Origin: Bacteroidales bacterium
Lineage (GTDB): Bacteria; Bacteroidota; Bacteroidia; Bacteroidales; Muribaculaceae
Assembly: GCA_900769345.1 (NCBI GenBank)
Contig: CAAGGJ010000083.1
Location: forward strand, 1 to 24,029
Direction of reading: 5' to 3'
DNA: 24,029 nucleotides
The notes under the pieces: generated by a model
What the model was told of the DNA's origin: nothing
The model's input: the letters and a program-made list of their open reading frames with translations, nothing else
Database searches by the model: none
Position numbers and translations under genes: made by a program
Shown here: positions 1 to 8,058 of the stretch, in pieces
Numbering within the stretch: position 1 is the first letter of the stretch
Layout: each line of letters starts with the position of its first letter

Positions 1-1
1 C

Positions 2-1036
2 AACATAGGGAAAAAGATAAAAGCCACCATTTCACAAGTCGACGGCATAGTAGATGCCAATGTGGAGCAACAAGTAGACCGCCCGCAACTTCGCATCACT
101 CCTCGCCGCGAAATTATGGCAAAATATGGCGTCACCATTGCTCAATTTAAGGATGTAGTCAACACTGCTTTGTCGGGCAATGTGGTGTCGCAGGTATATC
201 AAGACGGTCTCCCCTACGACCTCACCGTGAGATACGACGACCAAGAGCGCAGCAGCATCGAAGGGCTCAAAAACATCACCATCGACACCAATCTGGGCAA
301 AGTGCCGCTATCGGAAGTGGCTGACATCAGTTCGCTCGACGGTCCTAACAGCATCAGCCGCGAGAATGTGAGCCGACGCATATTGATTTCTGCCAATGTT
401 GACGGTCGCGACTTGCGCGGAGCCGTTACCGACATACAGCGCGCCATAGAGCAGAACATACAATTGCCCGAAAACTACTATGTGGTTTACGGCGGCCAGT
501 TTGAGAGCGAAGCCAAAGCATCGAAAACGCTCGCCATAGCCTCACTGATAGCATTGCTTTTGGTGTTTATGCTTCTGTTCCACCAGTTCCACAACACCAC
601 TCAGGCGCTGATAATTTTGCTCAACTTGCCTTTGGCAATGATAGGCGGTGTGCTGATATTGGTTATCACAGGTGGCGAACTCAACATTCCTGCCATAATA
701 GGTTTCATTTCGCTCTTAGGTATAGCCACTCGCAATGGCATGCTACTCATATCGCGCTACAATCACCTCAAAGAAGAGGGACTTGGCATTATGGAACGCA
801 TCACCATAGGATCGGCCGACCGTCTGTCACCAATCATTATGACAGCCCTCACTTCGGCTTTGGCTCTTATCCCATTGGCAGTGAAAGCCACCCAACCGGG
901 TAACGAAATTCAGAGTCCTATGGCAATAGTGATACTCGGAGGCTTATTCTCCGCCACATTGCTCAATGTATTCGTGGTGCCCGTTATTTACTATTTAACT
1001 CATAAAAAAGAGGAGGAAAAGCATCATGAAATGTAG
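2..1036 (+). CDS. RND heavy-metal efflux permease (CusA/CzcA-like), C-terminal part
   Basis: The open frame runs into the left edge, so only about the last 345 residues of a normally ~1,040-residue inner-membrane proton antiporter are present. Visible are the end of the porter (periplasmic) domain, then about five hydrophobic membrane segments from the TLAIASLIALLLVF stretch to the end. Family motifs include GIATRNGMLLISRY and, near the C-terminus, MAIVILGGLFSATLLNVFVV, which is typical of the CusA/CzcA (HME) branch. The C-terminus is Lys/Glu/His rich (KKEEEKHHEM). The stop overlaps the start of the TolC-like gene by 11 bp, so the two are translationally coupled parts of one tripartite pump. 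The membrane-fusion partner is presumably upstream, outside the window. Substrate (Cu, Ag, Zn, Co or other) cannot be read from this fragment. The family call is firm; the metal specificity is inference. Confidence 0.93.
   Translation, partial: NIGKKIKATISQVDGIVDANVEQQVDRPQLRITPRREIMAKYGVTIAQFKDVVNTALSGNVVSQVYQDGLPYDLTVRYDDQERSSIEGLKNITIDTNLGKVPLSEVADISSLDGPNSISRENVSRRILISANVDGRDLRGAVTDIQRAIEQNIQLPENYYVVYGGQFESEAKASKTLAIASLIALLLVFMLLFHQFHNTTQALIILLNLPLAMIGGVLILVITGGELNIPAIIGFISLLGIATRNGMLLISRYNHLKEEGLGIMERITIGSADRLSPIIMTALTSALALIPLAVKATQPGNEIQSPMAIVILGGLFSATLLNVFVVPVIYYLTHKKEEEKHHEM
1009..1017 (+). promoter_or_regulatory. Strong ribosome binding site inside the RND gene
   Basis: A GAGGAGG sequence lies about 10 bases before the ATG at 1026, inside the 3' end of the pump gene. 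Good Shine-Dalgarno sequences are uncommon in this window, and this one supports the 1026 start and coupled translation of the outer-membrane component. Confidence 0.6.
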
Positions 1037-2210
1037 AATATTATCTATCATAGTGGCTGTAATGGCCCTTGGCGCACAAGCTAATGCCGATGGCGTGAGC
1101 CATATACTGCAACAGATTAAGCAAAACAACACTCAACTCAAGGCATTGAATGCCGATATCGAGGCACAAGCAGCCGAAATTCGCTCGAGCAACAATCTGA
1201 GCGACCCTACCGTGGATGGAGCCTACCTGTTCGGTGCCGGAAAAGTGGGCGACAAATGGGAAATAGGCATTTCGCAGGGATTCGACTGGCCGGGCATCTA
1301 CTCTGCTCGTGGCAAAGCCAACAACGCCCGCATCGATGCCATCAACCGCTCTTATGGCAAGCAGCAGATTGAGATATTAATGCAGGCACAAAACCTATGC
1401 CTCGAAATCATCTGCCTCAATCGCCGTATTGCATTTGAGCAACGCATCCTCGCCAACCTTGACTCGCTCTACACCAAGAGCATGAAGGGCCTTGAATACG
1501 GCGAAATAAGCATTCTCGACACCAACAAACTAAAAATAGAGCGGTTGGGCATGGCTCAGAGCATTGCCGGCAACCAAACTCTGCTCGAAGCAAAAATCAA
1601 AGAGTTGGAGGCACTCAACGGCAACATTGCTCTCGAAGGCGTAAGGTCTCTTGCCGATTATCCGCATCAAACACTCCGCACTCTCCCCGACTATCTCGAG
1701 GAAATGAAAGCCATCGACCCGGAATTGCTTCAAATAGGCAGCGAAATAGATGCGAGCAACAAGCAAGTGAGCGTAAGCAAAATGCAGAACCTGCCCAAAT
1801 TCAGCCTCGGGTACCGCCATGTGAATGAGATTGGCGACCACTTCAATGGTGTGGGCATGGGCATGAGCATTCCGGTATTTGAAAATCGTGGCAAAAGCAA
1901 AGCCGCCAAGGCACAAGCCATAGCCTCGCAATTAGCTTTCGACAATGCTCTGAACAACCGTTCTGCCGAAATCACATCACAACACGGAAAAGCCGTAGCA
2001 ATGGGCGAACAACTCAAAGGCTACCGCGACGCCATAGAGAAATGCAACAACATCGAGATTCTCGACAAAGCCCTCTACGGCGGCCAAATCAGTCTCATCA
2101 ACTATCTGCTCGAATTACGCTACTTCATCGAGGCTCAAAATGCGCTGATTGATATAGAGTATGACTACAACTCAATACTCACCGACCTCAATCGCTATTC
2201 CAACCTATAA
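1026..2210 (+). CDS. TolC-like outer-membrane efflux protein
   Basis: The 394-residue protein begins with a Sec signal peptide (MKCRILSIIVAVMALGAQANA). The rest is largely alpha-helical and rich in Ala, Gln, Asn and Glu, as in outer-membrane efflux proteins (OEP/TolC family, CusC-like). The pattern LSDPTVDGAYLFGAG, then EIGISQGFDWPG, then a later FSLGYRH...MGMSIPVFENRGKSKA repeat, is characteristic of CzcC/CusC-type proteins: two copies of a beta-strand plus helical-hairpin unit. It should form the trimeric exit duct for the RND pump encoded just upstream, with which it overlaps by 11 bp. It is followed directly by a strong terminator, so it is the last gene of the efflux operon. Function is inferred from family and operon context; substrate is unknown. 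Confidence 0.9.
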   Translation: MKCRILSIIVAVMALGAQANADGVSHILQQIKQNNTQLKALNADIEAQAAEIRSSNNLSDPTVDGAYLFGAGKVGDKWEIGISQGFDWPGIYSARGKANNARIDAINRSYGKQQIEILMQAQNLCLEIICLNRRIAFEQRILANLDSLYTKSMKGLEYGEISILDTNKLKIERLGMAQSIAGNQTLLEAKIKELEALNGNIALEGVRSLADYPHQTLRTLPDYLEEMKAIDPELLQIGSEIDASNKQVSVSKMQNLPKFSLGYRHVNEIGDHFNGVGMGMSIPVFENRGKSKAAKAQAIASQLAFDNALNNRSAEITSQHGKAVAMGEQLKGYRDAIEKCNNIEILDKALYGGQISLINYLLELRYFIEAQNALIDIEYDYNSILTDLNRYSNL

Positions 2211-2235
2211 CAACATAGCGCTATTATACAGACGG

Positions 2236-2273
2236 AAAGGAGATGCGTCGACAATCGGCTCATCTCCTTTTTT
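2236..2273. terminator. Bidirectional intrinsic terminator
   Basis: A perfect 10-bp stem, AAAGGAGATG (2236-2245) with CATCTCCTTT (2261-2270), encloses a 15-base loop and runs into a T-tract. The A-run on the left side lets it work in both directions. It lies between the convergent efflux operon and the glycosyltransferase gene. Confidence 0.88.
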
Positions 2274-2303
2274 ATTACATTTTTGCTTATTATCCCCTAC
2301 TTG

Positions 2304-3065
2304 TCAGATATGCAGAAAGCGCACTATCTTATTGATTAGTCGCGACCAAGTGCGATGATAACGCAGCTGTCCGCCAAGTTCTCGCTCGAAAAACTCGGGA
2401 TGTCGACGATTGAGCACATCTATCACATGATGCTTGAGTTTGCGGTCGCTCACGCGCTTACTGCCGGCTTGCACACGATATTTCAAACCCACATCGGGCA
2501 AGCGCACCACATCGCCGCCGTTTTTCAGCAGAGCTATCCAAAATTCCCAATCTTCGCGAGCAATGATTTCCTTGCAATAACCTTCCGTAGCATCGAAATC
2601 CTTGCGGCGATACATGGCACATGTGTCCATTATGTTCTTTCGAGCCAAAAGATGTATCGAAAATTCCGGCAATTCCCATCTGCCTACTCTATCGCCGAAA
2701 AATTCGGCTGTAGGTGCCACTACCTTCACATTCGAGTTGCCATCGAGCACCTCTACAGCTTGCTTAATAAACTCTGAAGAGATAAGATTATCGGCGTCAA
2801 CAGGCAGAATATACTCGCCATGCGAAGCCTTGATGCCATCGTTGCGTGCTTCGCACACACCGTCGTTGGCTTTGCTAAGCACCTTCACGCGTGGGTCACG
2901 TTGCGCCCATTCTTGCAGCACGGCAAGCGAACCGTCGGTCGAGCCATCGTTCACGCACACCACTTCGATGTCGGTATATGTAGATGCAACGACCGATTGC
3001 AGTGTGTCGCCCACAAATCGCTCGGCATTATATACGGGTATTATTACTGATACTGTTTTTCCCAT
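2304..3065 (-). CDS. Family 2 glycosyltransferase
   Basis: The 253-residue cytosolic enzyme has a GT-A fold of family GT2. The N-terminal nucleotide-sugar site reads VSVIIPVYNAERFVGDTLQS, followed by VNDGSTDGS (Asp40). The metal-binding DxD equivalent is D90-A-D92 in PVDADN, and the candidate catalytic base pair is E171-D172 in AREDWEFW. It should transfer a sugar from an NDP-sugar to a cell-surface acceptor (polysaccharide, lipid or glycoprotein); the acceptor cannot be told from sequence. There is no membrane segment, only a basic amphipathic C-terminus (RLINKIVRFLHI) that could touch the membrane. It sits 10 bases after the stop of the DUF4836 lipoprotein gene on the same strand, so the two are probably one operon. 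It is not part of a visible polysaccharide cluster, which is unusual for GT2 genes in this phylum. Confidence 0.92.
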   Translation of the reverse strand: MGKTVSVIIPVYNAERFVGDTLQSVVASTYTDIEVVCVNDGSTDGSLAVLQEWAQRDPRVKVLSKANDGVCEARNDGIKASHGEYILPVDADNLISSEFIKQAVEVLDGNSNVKVVAPTAEFFGDRVGRWELPEFSIHLLARKNIMDTCAMYRRKDFDATEGYCKEIIAREDWEFWIALLKNGGDVVRLPDVGLKYRVQAGSKRVSDRKLKHHVIDVLNRRHPEFFERELGGQLRYHRTWSRLINKIVRFLHI

Positions 3066-3075
3066 TCACCTCACA

Positions 3076-4587
3076 TTAAAAAGCATGAAACTCGCCCACC
3101 ATATTATCGCTTTCGATGGCAGTGCTCATATCGTAATCATAATCGTTAACAGGCTTGATGGTGCAAAGCAGTTTGATAAATTGCATCATGGCATTGCCCT
3201 CGTTATTGGCTATGAAAGTGCCATTAATCAACTTTTTATCGGTCATCCCTATGCTGATAGTGGAGTTGATATTCTTATCGGCAAAATGGCTGTACACGCC
3301 AATACTCGACTCACCAAAGAGACTATTCATTTCCTCTATGGTAGAAGCATAACCCTCGGTTTGCTCATAATTGAGCATCTTTATGTAGACTACATTGCCG
3401 TTAATGCCCACTTTCACCTGCTTATTGTTGTAAGAATAGATATATTCGCCTTCATACACTTCGGGATCCTGACCAAGTCGTGATGCAAAACGCGCTATCA
3501 TATCCACTATATAATCAGGTCTGCCCGATTCGGCAGCAAACACATAGTTGTAATCGTCTTCGAAATATGGGTCTTCCGACATAGCCACAGCTATCGGGCC
3601 CTCTATGACATTCACTATGCTATCCAAGCGCAAACTACCCAAATATGGCATCTCATTAATCTTTTTTATCATCTTGCCTATCTGTGGCAATTGCACCAAA
3701 TTCGAACCATTTACACTCATAGCCGTCACCATCTGCATACTGCTGGGTATGGTTTTCAGGAATGTATTCGAAGGCTTTTGCAGCACGGCATCGAGCAATT
3801 GTGCGAAACGGCAATTATCGTCCATATTCAGGTGTATATTCATATCACCCCTATCGTTATCGAAACTCATATCGAGCGAAATGCTCTTAATATCATTGTC
3901 GAGCAAGAGGTGTAGAATGGGATAATTGCTCACCCAAGTGCTAACCACCGGATTGGCTTTCATGATGGTCTCTATACTTTGAGCATCGAAGTAGGCGGTT
4001 ATTTCCTTCTCCACATCGAGCAATTGGGCTGCCTCAGCCATGTCGGCGATGCTTTTACCCTCGTAGTTTATTATGGCCGATGCCAAGCGCGATGCCTTTT
4101 CCGCTTCACTGCTTTTTTTCAGCACTGCTTTGAGCAAAACTCCATCACTCACCACCCACACATCGTTGCCCGATATGGCTATATCCACGCCATCTTTTTC
4201 TTCGAATCGGCAACCACTCCTATGGGTAACAAGTGTTTTTGCCTTATCCTCATCGGCAAGCGCCACAAGCATCACATAATCGAAATCTTTCTTGGGAAAA
4301 TACACATAGGCGCGTTCCTTTATTTCGATTCCCGACTTGGGCATATTCTTCACCAACTTGCAGATTACCGACTCTTCGTTGGTCTTGAGAAGTTCCTTCA
4401 AGTCATCGGGCAATTTCAGATCATCACCTTGCTTAATTCCCGATTTCTCTATCACTTTAGGCATGTTCACACACACCACTCCGGCCACATCGCCGGGAAC
4501 GAGACGCTCCAAGTGCTCATTCTTACTCTCGCACGACACCATAGCCGCACTTATCAGAGCAATTACTATCGATTTTATTCCTTTCAT
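3076..4587 (-). CDS. DUF4836-family lipoprotein
   Basis: The 503-residue protein has a lipoprotein signal peptide with the lipobox VSC, so Cys19 would be lipidated. The mature N-terminus, LERLVPGDVAGVVCVNMPKV followed by EKSGI, resembles DUF4836 proteins of Bacteroidetes, which begin with a similar 'P-x-D-A ... V-x-x-x-D-M-x-x-L' pattern. The body alternates beta strands and helices with no recognisable catalytic motif. The function of the family is unknown; an envelope location is inferred from the lipobox. The start at 4587 is set by the signal peptide, and a Bacteroidetes -7 box lies about 33 bases upstream. The GT2 glycosyltransferase follows 10 bases after its stop. Family assignment is from recalled sequence style; a Pfam search for PF16120 would settle it. 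Confidence 0.78.
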   Translation of the reverse strand: MKGIKSIVIALISAAMVSCESKNEHLERLVPGDVAGVVCVNMPKVIEKSGIKQGDDLKLPDDLKELLKTNEESVICKLVKNMPKSGIEIKERAYVYFPKKDFDYVMLVALADEDKAKTLVTHRSGCRFEEKDGVDIAISGNDVWVVSDGVLLKAVLKKSSEAEKASRLASAIINYEGKSIADMAEAAQLLDVEKEITAYFDAQSIETIMKANPVVSTWVSNYPILHLLLDNDIKSISLDMSFDNDRGDMNIHLNMDDNCRFAQLLDAVLQKPSNTFLKTIPSSMQMVTAMSVNGSNLVQLPQIGKMIKKINEMPYLGSLRLDSIVNVIEGPIAVAMSEDPYFEDDYNYVFAAESGRPDYIVDMIARFASRLGQDPEVYEGEYIYSYNNKQVKVGINGNVVYIKMLNYEQTEGYASTIEEMNSLFGESSIGVYSHFADKNINSTISIGMTDKKLINGTFIANNEGNAMMQFIKLLCTIKPVNDYDYDMSTAIESDNMVGEFHAF

Positions 4588-4620
4588 ATCTATGATATGC
4601 TGTTTCTTTAAATTCTAACG

Positions 4621-4628
4621 CAAATTTA
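4621..4628 (-). promoter_or_regulatory. Bacteroidetes -7 box for the DUF4836 gene
   Basis: On the minus strand the site reads TAAATTTG, an exact match to the Bacteroidetes sigma-ABfr -7 consensus TAnnTTTG, 33 bases before the ATG. The -33 partner is poor: only a TTG about 23 bases further upstream. Confidence 0.5.
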
Positions 4629-4704
4629 AGGAATAATTTTCATCATCTGCACAATTCGGGCGTTTATTATTAATGTCGATAATGCTTATCCCACCGAAAT
4701 TTTG

Positions 4705-4712
4705 TACTTTTG
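4705..4712 (+). promoter_or_regulatory. Bacteroidetes -7 box for the agmatine operon
   Basis: TACTTTTG matches TAnnTTTG exactly and lies 36 bases before the TTG start of the agmatine deiminase gene. No convincing TTTG -33 element is seen at 19-21 bases upstream. Together with the minus-strand box at 4621-4628 it marks a divergent promoter region. Confidence 0.45.
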
Positions 4713-4748
4713 GGCTGAAATTATTTATTAACAGTAAAAAGCAATATT

Positions 4749-5789
4749 TTGAGCAACCTATCATCCATCATCTTGCCCCCCGAATGGGCCGAACAGGACG
4801 CAATACTCATGTCGTGGCCTCACGAAGGCACCGACTGGAACTATATGCTCCACGAAGTGTGCCTCTGCTACAAAGCCATAGCTGAAGCCATAACTGCCGA
4901 CCAGCAATTGATTATAGTAACGCCCGAACCTGAAGTTGTGAAGGAACAACTTAGCCACCTTGTGCATCAGGAACGACTGCACTTCTATCGTGTGGCCACC
5001 AACGACACTTGGGCGCGCGATTTCGGAGCAATAACCGTGATGAATGACGGCAAGCCGGTGCCTCTCGACTTCAAATTCAATGGATGGGGACTGAAATTTG
5101 CCGCTTGCCACGACAATCTTATCAATCGCGGTCTCGAAGCTTACGGTGTGTTTACTCACACGCTCGAAAATCACTTAAATTTTGTTCTCGAAGGCGGTTC
5201 GGTGGAAAGCGACGGCAACGGCACCATTATGACCACAAGTAACTGCTTGCTTTCGCCCAATCGTAACGGTGAAATGACAAAACAAGAGATAGAAGATTAC
5301 CTAATGCTCACTTTTGGCGCCAAGCAGGTGCTTTGGGTGGACCACGGCGACCTTGAAGGCGACGACACCGATAGTCATATCGACACTCTGGCTCGATTTG
5401 TGGAAGGCAATTCGATAGTTTACACCCGGTGCACCGATGCCGGCGACTCACACTTTGAGTGCCTCGATGCTATGGGCCGACAGATAGAGCAATTTCGCAA
5501 CGCCGACGGCAATGCATATAACCTCTTCACCGTACCTCTCCCCGATGCTATCTTCGACGAGGACGGATTGCGTCTGCCCGCCACATACGCCAACTTTCTA
5601 ATTACAAATCACAGTGTACTCGTGCCTATATACAATCAGCCAGAAAACGACCGAGCTGCTCTCGAAGTAATAGCTCGCGCAGTGCCTAATCGCAAAGTGA
5701 TAGGCATCGACTGCAATGCGCTCATCAAGCAGCACGGCTCGCTGCACTGTGTAACAATGCAATTTCCAAAACATTCCATCAATCTATGA
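4749..5789 (+). CDS. aguA: Agmatine deiminase
   Basis: The 346-residue cytosolic enzyme hydrolyses agmatine to N-carbamoylputrescine and ammonia. It belongs to the peptidyl-arginine-deiminase-like (PAD_porph) family and shows the expected blocks in order: EWAEQDAILMSWPH, NDTWARDFGAITV (substrate Asp), NGWG, LEGGSVESDGNGTIMTT, HGDLEGDDTDSHIDTLARF (catalytic His), and the C-terminal GSLHCVTMQ with nucleophile Cys334. The family also contains peptidylarginine deiminases, but the absence of a signal peptide and the 4-bp overlap (ATGA) with an N-carbamoylputrescine amidase gene point to polyamine synthesis. The start is TTG at 4749: an in-frame stop lies at 4716-4718, there is no ATG or GTG between, and the next ATG is inside the conserved N-terminal block. 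The unusual start codon may limit expression. Confidence 0.95.
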   Translation: MSNLSSIILPPEWAEQDAILMSWPHEGTDWNYMLHEVCLCYKAIAEAITADQQLIIVTPEPEVVKEQLSHLVHQERLHFYRVATNDTWARDFGAITVMNDGKPVPLDFKFNGWGLKFAACHDNLINRGLEAYGVFTHTLENHLNFVLEGGSVESDGNGTIMTTSNCLLSPNRNGEMTKQEIEDYLMLTFGAKQVLWVDHGDLEGDDTDSHIDTLARFVEGNSIVYTRCTDAGDSHFECLDAMGRQIEQFRNADGNAYNLFTVPLPDAIFDEDGLRLPATYANFLITNHSVLVPIYNQPENDRAALEVIARAVPNRKVIGIDCNALIKQHGSLHCVTMQFPKHSINL

Positions 5790-6676
5790 AGAAAAAAATC
5801 ATCAATGTAGGAATCATACAAGCTTCGCGCACAAGCGACGTTGAAGCCAATCACAATTCATTAGTGGAACGCATCGACCATCTTGCCTCGCAGGGCGCCG
5901 ATATGGTGGTGCTGCAAGAATTACACGAATCGCTATACTTTTGCCAAGTGGAATCGACCGATAATTTCGACCTGGCTTGCACCATACCCGGTCCTGTGAC
6001 CGATGCCTATGCCGAAGTGGCTGCCCGCAATGGCATTGTGCTCGTCACTTCGCTATTTGAGAAGCGAGCCACGGGACTTTATCACAACACAGCAGTGGTG
6101 TTTGACACCGATGGCTCAATTGCCGGAAAGTATCGCAAGATGCACATTCCTGACGACCCGGCTTATTACGAAAAATTCTATTTCACTCCGGGTGACATAG
6201 GATTTGAACCCATCGACACTTCGCTCGGACGAATAGGCGTGCTTGTATGTTGGGACCAATGGTATCCCGAAGCAGCCCGACTAATGGCACTCCGTGGCGC
6301 CGAGATTCTTATCTACCCCACCGCTATAGGTTGGGAAAGCACCGACACAGATGCTGAGAAAGAGCGTCAACTCGAAGCTTGGACCACCGTGCAGCGAGGC
6401 CATGCCGTGGCAAACGGTCTGCCGGTGGTGACAGTGAATCGCGTAGGCCACGAGCCGGATCCATCAGGACAAACCAACGGCATTCAGTTCTGGGGTCGCA
6501 GTTTTGTTGCCGGTCCGCAAGGCGAATTTCTCTACCGCGCACCGAGCGATGAAGAAGTGGCTACAATAGTGCAAATCGACACACAACGCAGCGAGCAAGT
6601 ACGCCGCTGGTGGCCATTCCTCCGCGACCGCAGAATAGAAAACTACAGCGGCATTACCAAGCGTTTTCTCGACTGA
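5786..6676 (+). CDS. aguB: N-carbamoylputrescine amidase
   Basis: The 296-residue nitrilase-superfamily enzyme hydrolyses N-carbamoylputrescine to putrescine, CO2 and ammonia, completing the two-step route from agmatine. The Glu-Lys-Cys triad is visible as E45 (VVLQELHE), K118 (GKYRKMHIPDDP) and C155 (VLVCWDQWYPEAARLMALRG). The flanking sequences PDDPAYYEKFYFTPGD and IGWESTDTDAEKERQLEAW are typical of the AguB clade rather than of beta-ureidopropionases or NAD synthetase amidase domains. The start overlaps the aguA stop by 4 bp, so translation is coupled. No arginine decarboxylase is in the window, so agmatine must come from a gene elsewhere or from outside the cell. Confidence 0.95.
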   Translation: MKKKIINVGIIQASRTSDVEANHNSLVERIDHLASQGADMVVLQELHESLYFCQVESTDNFDLACTIPGPVTDAYAEVAARNGIVLVTSLFEKRATGLYHNTAVVFDTDGSIAGKYRKMHIPDDPAYYEKFYFTPGDIGFEPIDTSLGRIGVLVCWDQWYPEAARLMALRGAEILIYPTAIGWESTDTDAEKERQLEAWTTVQRGHAVANGLPVVTVNRVGHEPDPSGQTNGIQFWGRSFVAGPQGEFLYRAPSDEEVATIVQIDTQRSEQVRRWWPFLRDRRIENYSGITKRFLD

Positions 6677-6711
6677 GAGAGATTGATGATTTTGCATGGA
6701 AGAAATAACAG

Positions 6712-6752
6712 AAAACGGATTGAATCGCATAGGCGGCTCAATCCGTTATTTT
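6712..6752. terminator. Bidirectional intrinsic terminator
   Basis: A perfect 10-bp stem, AACGGATTGA (6714-6723) with TCAATCCGTT (6738-6747), has A-residues on its left and ATTTT on its right. It lies between the convergent aguAB and fur-purA-DUF1015 operons and can end both. Confidence 0.85.
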
Positions 6753-6774
6753 AGGTTATTGTTAAGCGCGATGC

Positions 6775-8019
6775 TTAGTCAAGTTTATGCACCACAATGC
6801 CCGAGCGGAGTTTTGGCTCAAACCAAGTGGTCTTGGGCGGCATGATATTACCTGTATCAGCTATGTCGATGAGTTGCTTCATGCTCACGGGGTATAGAGC
6901 CAAAGCCATCTTCATCTCACCACTATCTACACGGCGCTTGAGCTCGCCAAGTCCGCGAATACCACCCACAAAGTCGATACGCTTATCGCTGCGAAGGTCG
7001 TGAATGCCAAGGATGTCGCGCAAAATCAAGTCGGACGAAATAGTCACATCGAGCACGCCTATCGGGTCGTTGTCGTTGAATGTGCCGGGCTTGGCAGTCA
7101 ACGAATACCATTCGCCACCCAAATAGAGGCTAAAGTTGTGAAGGCGCTCGGGGTGATAGATTTCGGTACCCTTCTTCTCAACATCGAAATTCTCAGCCAA
7201 CTTGGCAAGGAATTGCTCTTCGCTGAGGTTATTAAGGTCTTTAACCACGCGGTTATAGTCGATAATCTTGAGGTGCGACTCTGGGAAGCACACAGCCAAG
7301 AAGAAATTATATTCTTCGTCGCCGGTATGATTGGGGTTAGCCAAAGCTTTTTCGTGGCCTACAAGCGCTGCAGCTGCAGTGCGATGGTGGCCATCAGCGA
7401 TGTATAAGTAAGGTATATCGGCAAACAAAGCGGTAATGCGAGCCTTCGTGGCTTCGTCGTCAATCACCCAGAAGTGATGACCGAATCCGTCCTCAGCCAC
7501 AAAGTCGTATTCCGGTTCGCCGGCTATAGTCTTATCGATAATCTCTTGCAATCCGGCATTGTCGGGGAACGCAAAGAACACAGGCTCGAGGTTTGCATTA
7601 TTCACACGCACGTGCTTCATGCGGTCTTCTTCCTTGTCGCGACGAGTCAATTCGTGCTTTTTGATTACGCCATTGAGATAATCATCTACATTAGCAGCCA
7701 CCACTATGCCATATTGTGTGCGGCCGTTCATGGTCTGGGCATAGATGTAGTAATTCTCATCAGCATCTTGCACAAGCCAACCTTTGTCTTGGAAATGGTG
7801 GAATTGCTCCACAGCTTTTTCATAGACTGCAGAATCGTGTTCGTCGAGCATCGGGTCGAAGTTAATCTCCGGCTTTATGATGTGGTAAAGCGACATTTCA
7901 TTGCCCTCGGCTTCAGCCTTAGCTTCCTTCGAGTTAAGCACATCGTAAGGACGAGATGCTACTTTAGTCACCAATTCACGCGGCGGGCGTAAGCCCTTAA
8001 ATGGTTTTACTCTTGCCAT
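6775..8019 (-). CDS. DUF1015 family protein
   Basis: The 414-residue protein is a full-length DUF1015 (PF06245) member. It shows the family's N-terminal block KPFKGLRPPRELVTKVASRP followed by YDVLNSKEA, a central PYLYIADGHHRTAAAALVG block with a conserved His pair and Arg, and a C-terminal section with RIDFVGGIRGLGELKRRVDS. No signal peptide or membrane segment is seen, so it should be cytosolic. The family's biochemical role is not established to my knowledge; the DGHHR block resembles a small-molecule or nucleotide-binding or catalytic site, but that is inference. In other Bacteroidetes I recall this family near serine biosynthesis genes (serA, serC). Here it is the third gene after fur and purA, 39 bases after the purA stop, and ends at the bidirectional terminator. 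Confidence 0.88.
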   Translation of the reverse strand: MARVKPFKGLRPPRELVTKVASRPYDVLNSKEAKAEAEGNEMSLYHIIKPEINFDPMLDEHDSAVYEKAVEQFHHFQDKGWLVQDADENYYIYAQTMNGRTQYGIVVAANVDDYLNGVIKKHELTRRDKEEDRMKHVRVNNANLEPVFFAFPDNAGLQEIIDKTIAGEPEYDFVAEDGFGHHFWVIDDEATKARITALFADIPYLYIADGHHRTAAAALVGHEKALANPNHTGDEEYNFFLAVCFPESHLKIIDYNRVVKDLNNLSEEQFLAKLAENFDVEKKGTEIYHPERLHNFSLYLGGEWYSLTAKPGTFNDNDPIGVLDVTISSDLILRDILGIHDLRSDKRIDFVGGIRGLGELKRRVDSGEMKMALALYPVSMKQLIDIADTGNIMPPKTTWFEPKLRSGIVVHKLD

Positions 8020-8058
8020 AATGTTTCAGGTATTTAAAAAAACAGGTTTAGATATTAT

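Noticed and set aside
1530..1931. 133-codon minus-strand open frame
   Set aside because: It is a shadow of the TolC-like gene with no ribosome site or family resemblance.
2602..3483. 293-codon plus-strand open frame
   Set aside because: It lies opposite the glycosyltransferase and the DUF4836 gene, both of which have clear family motifs; its own translation shows no domain or start signal.
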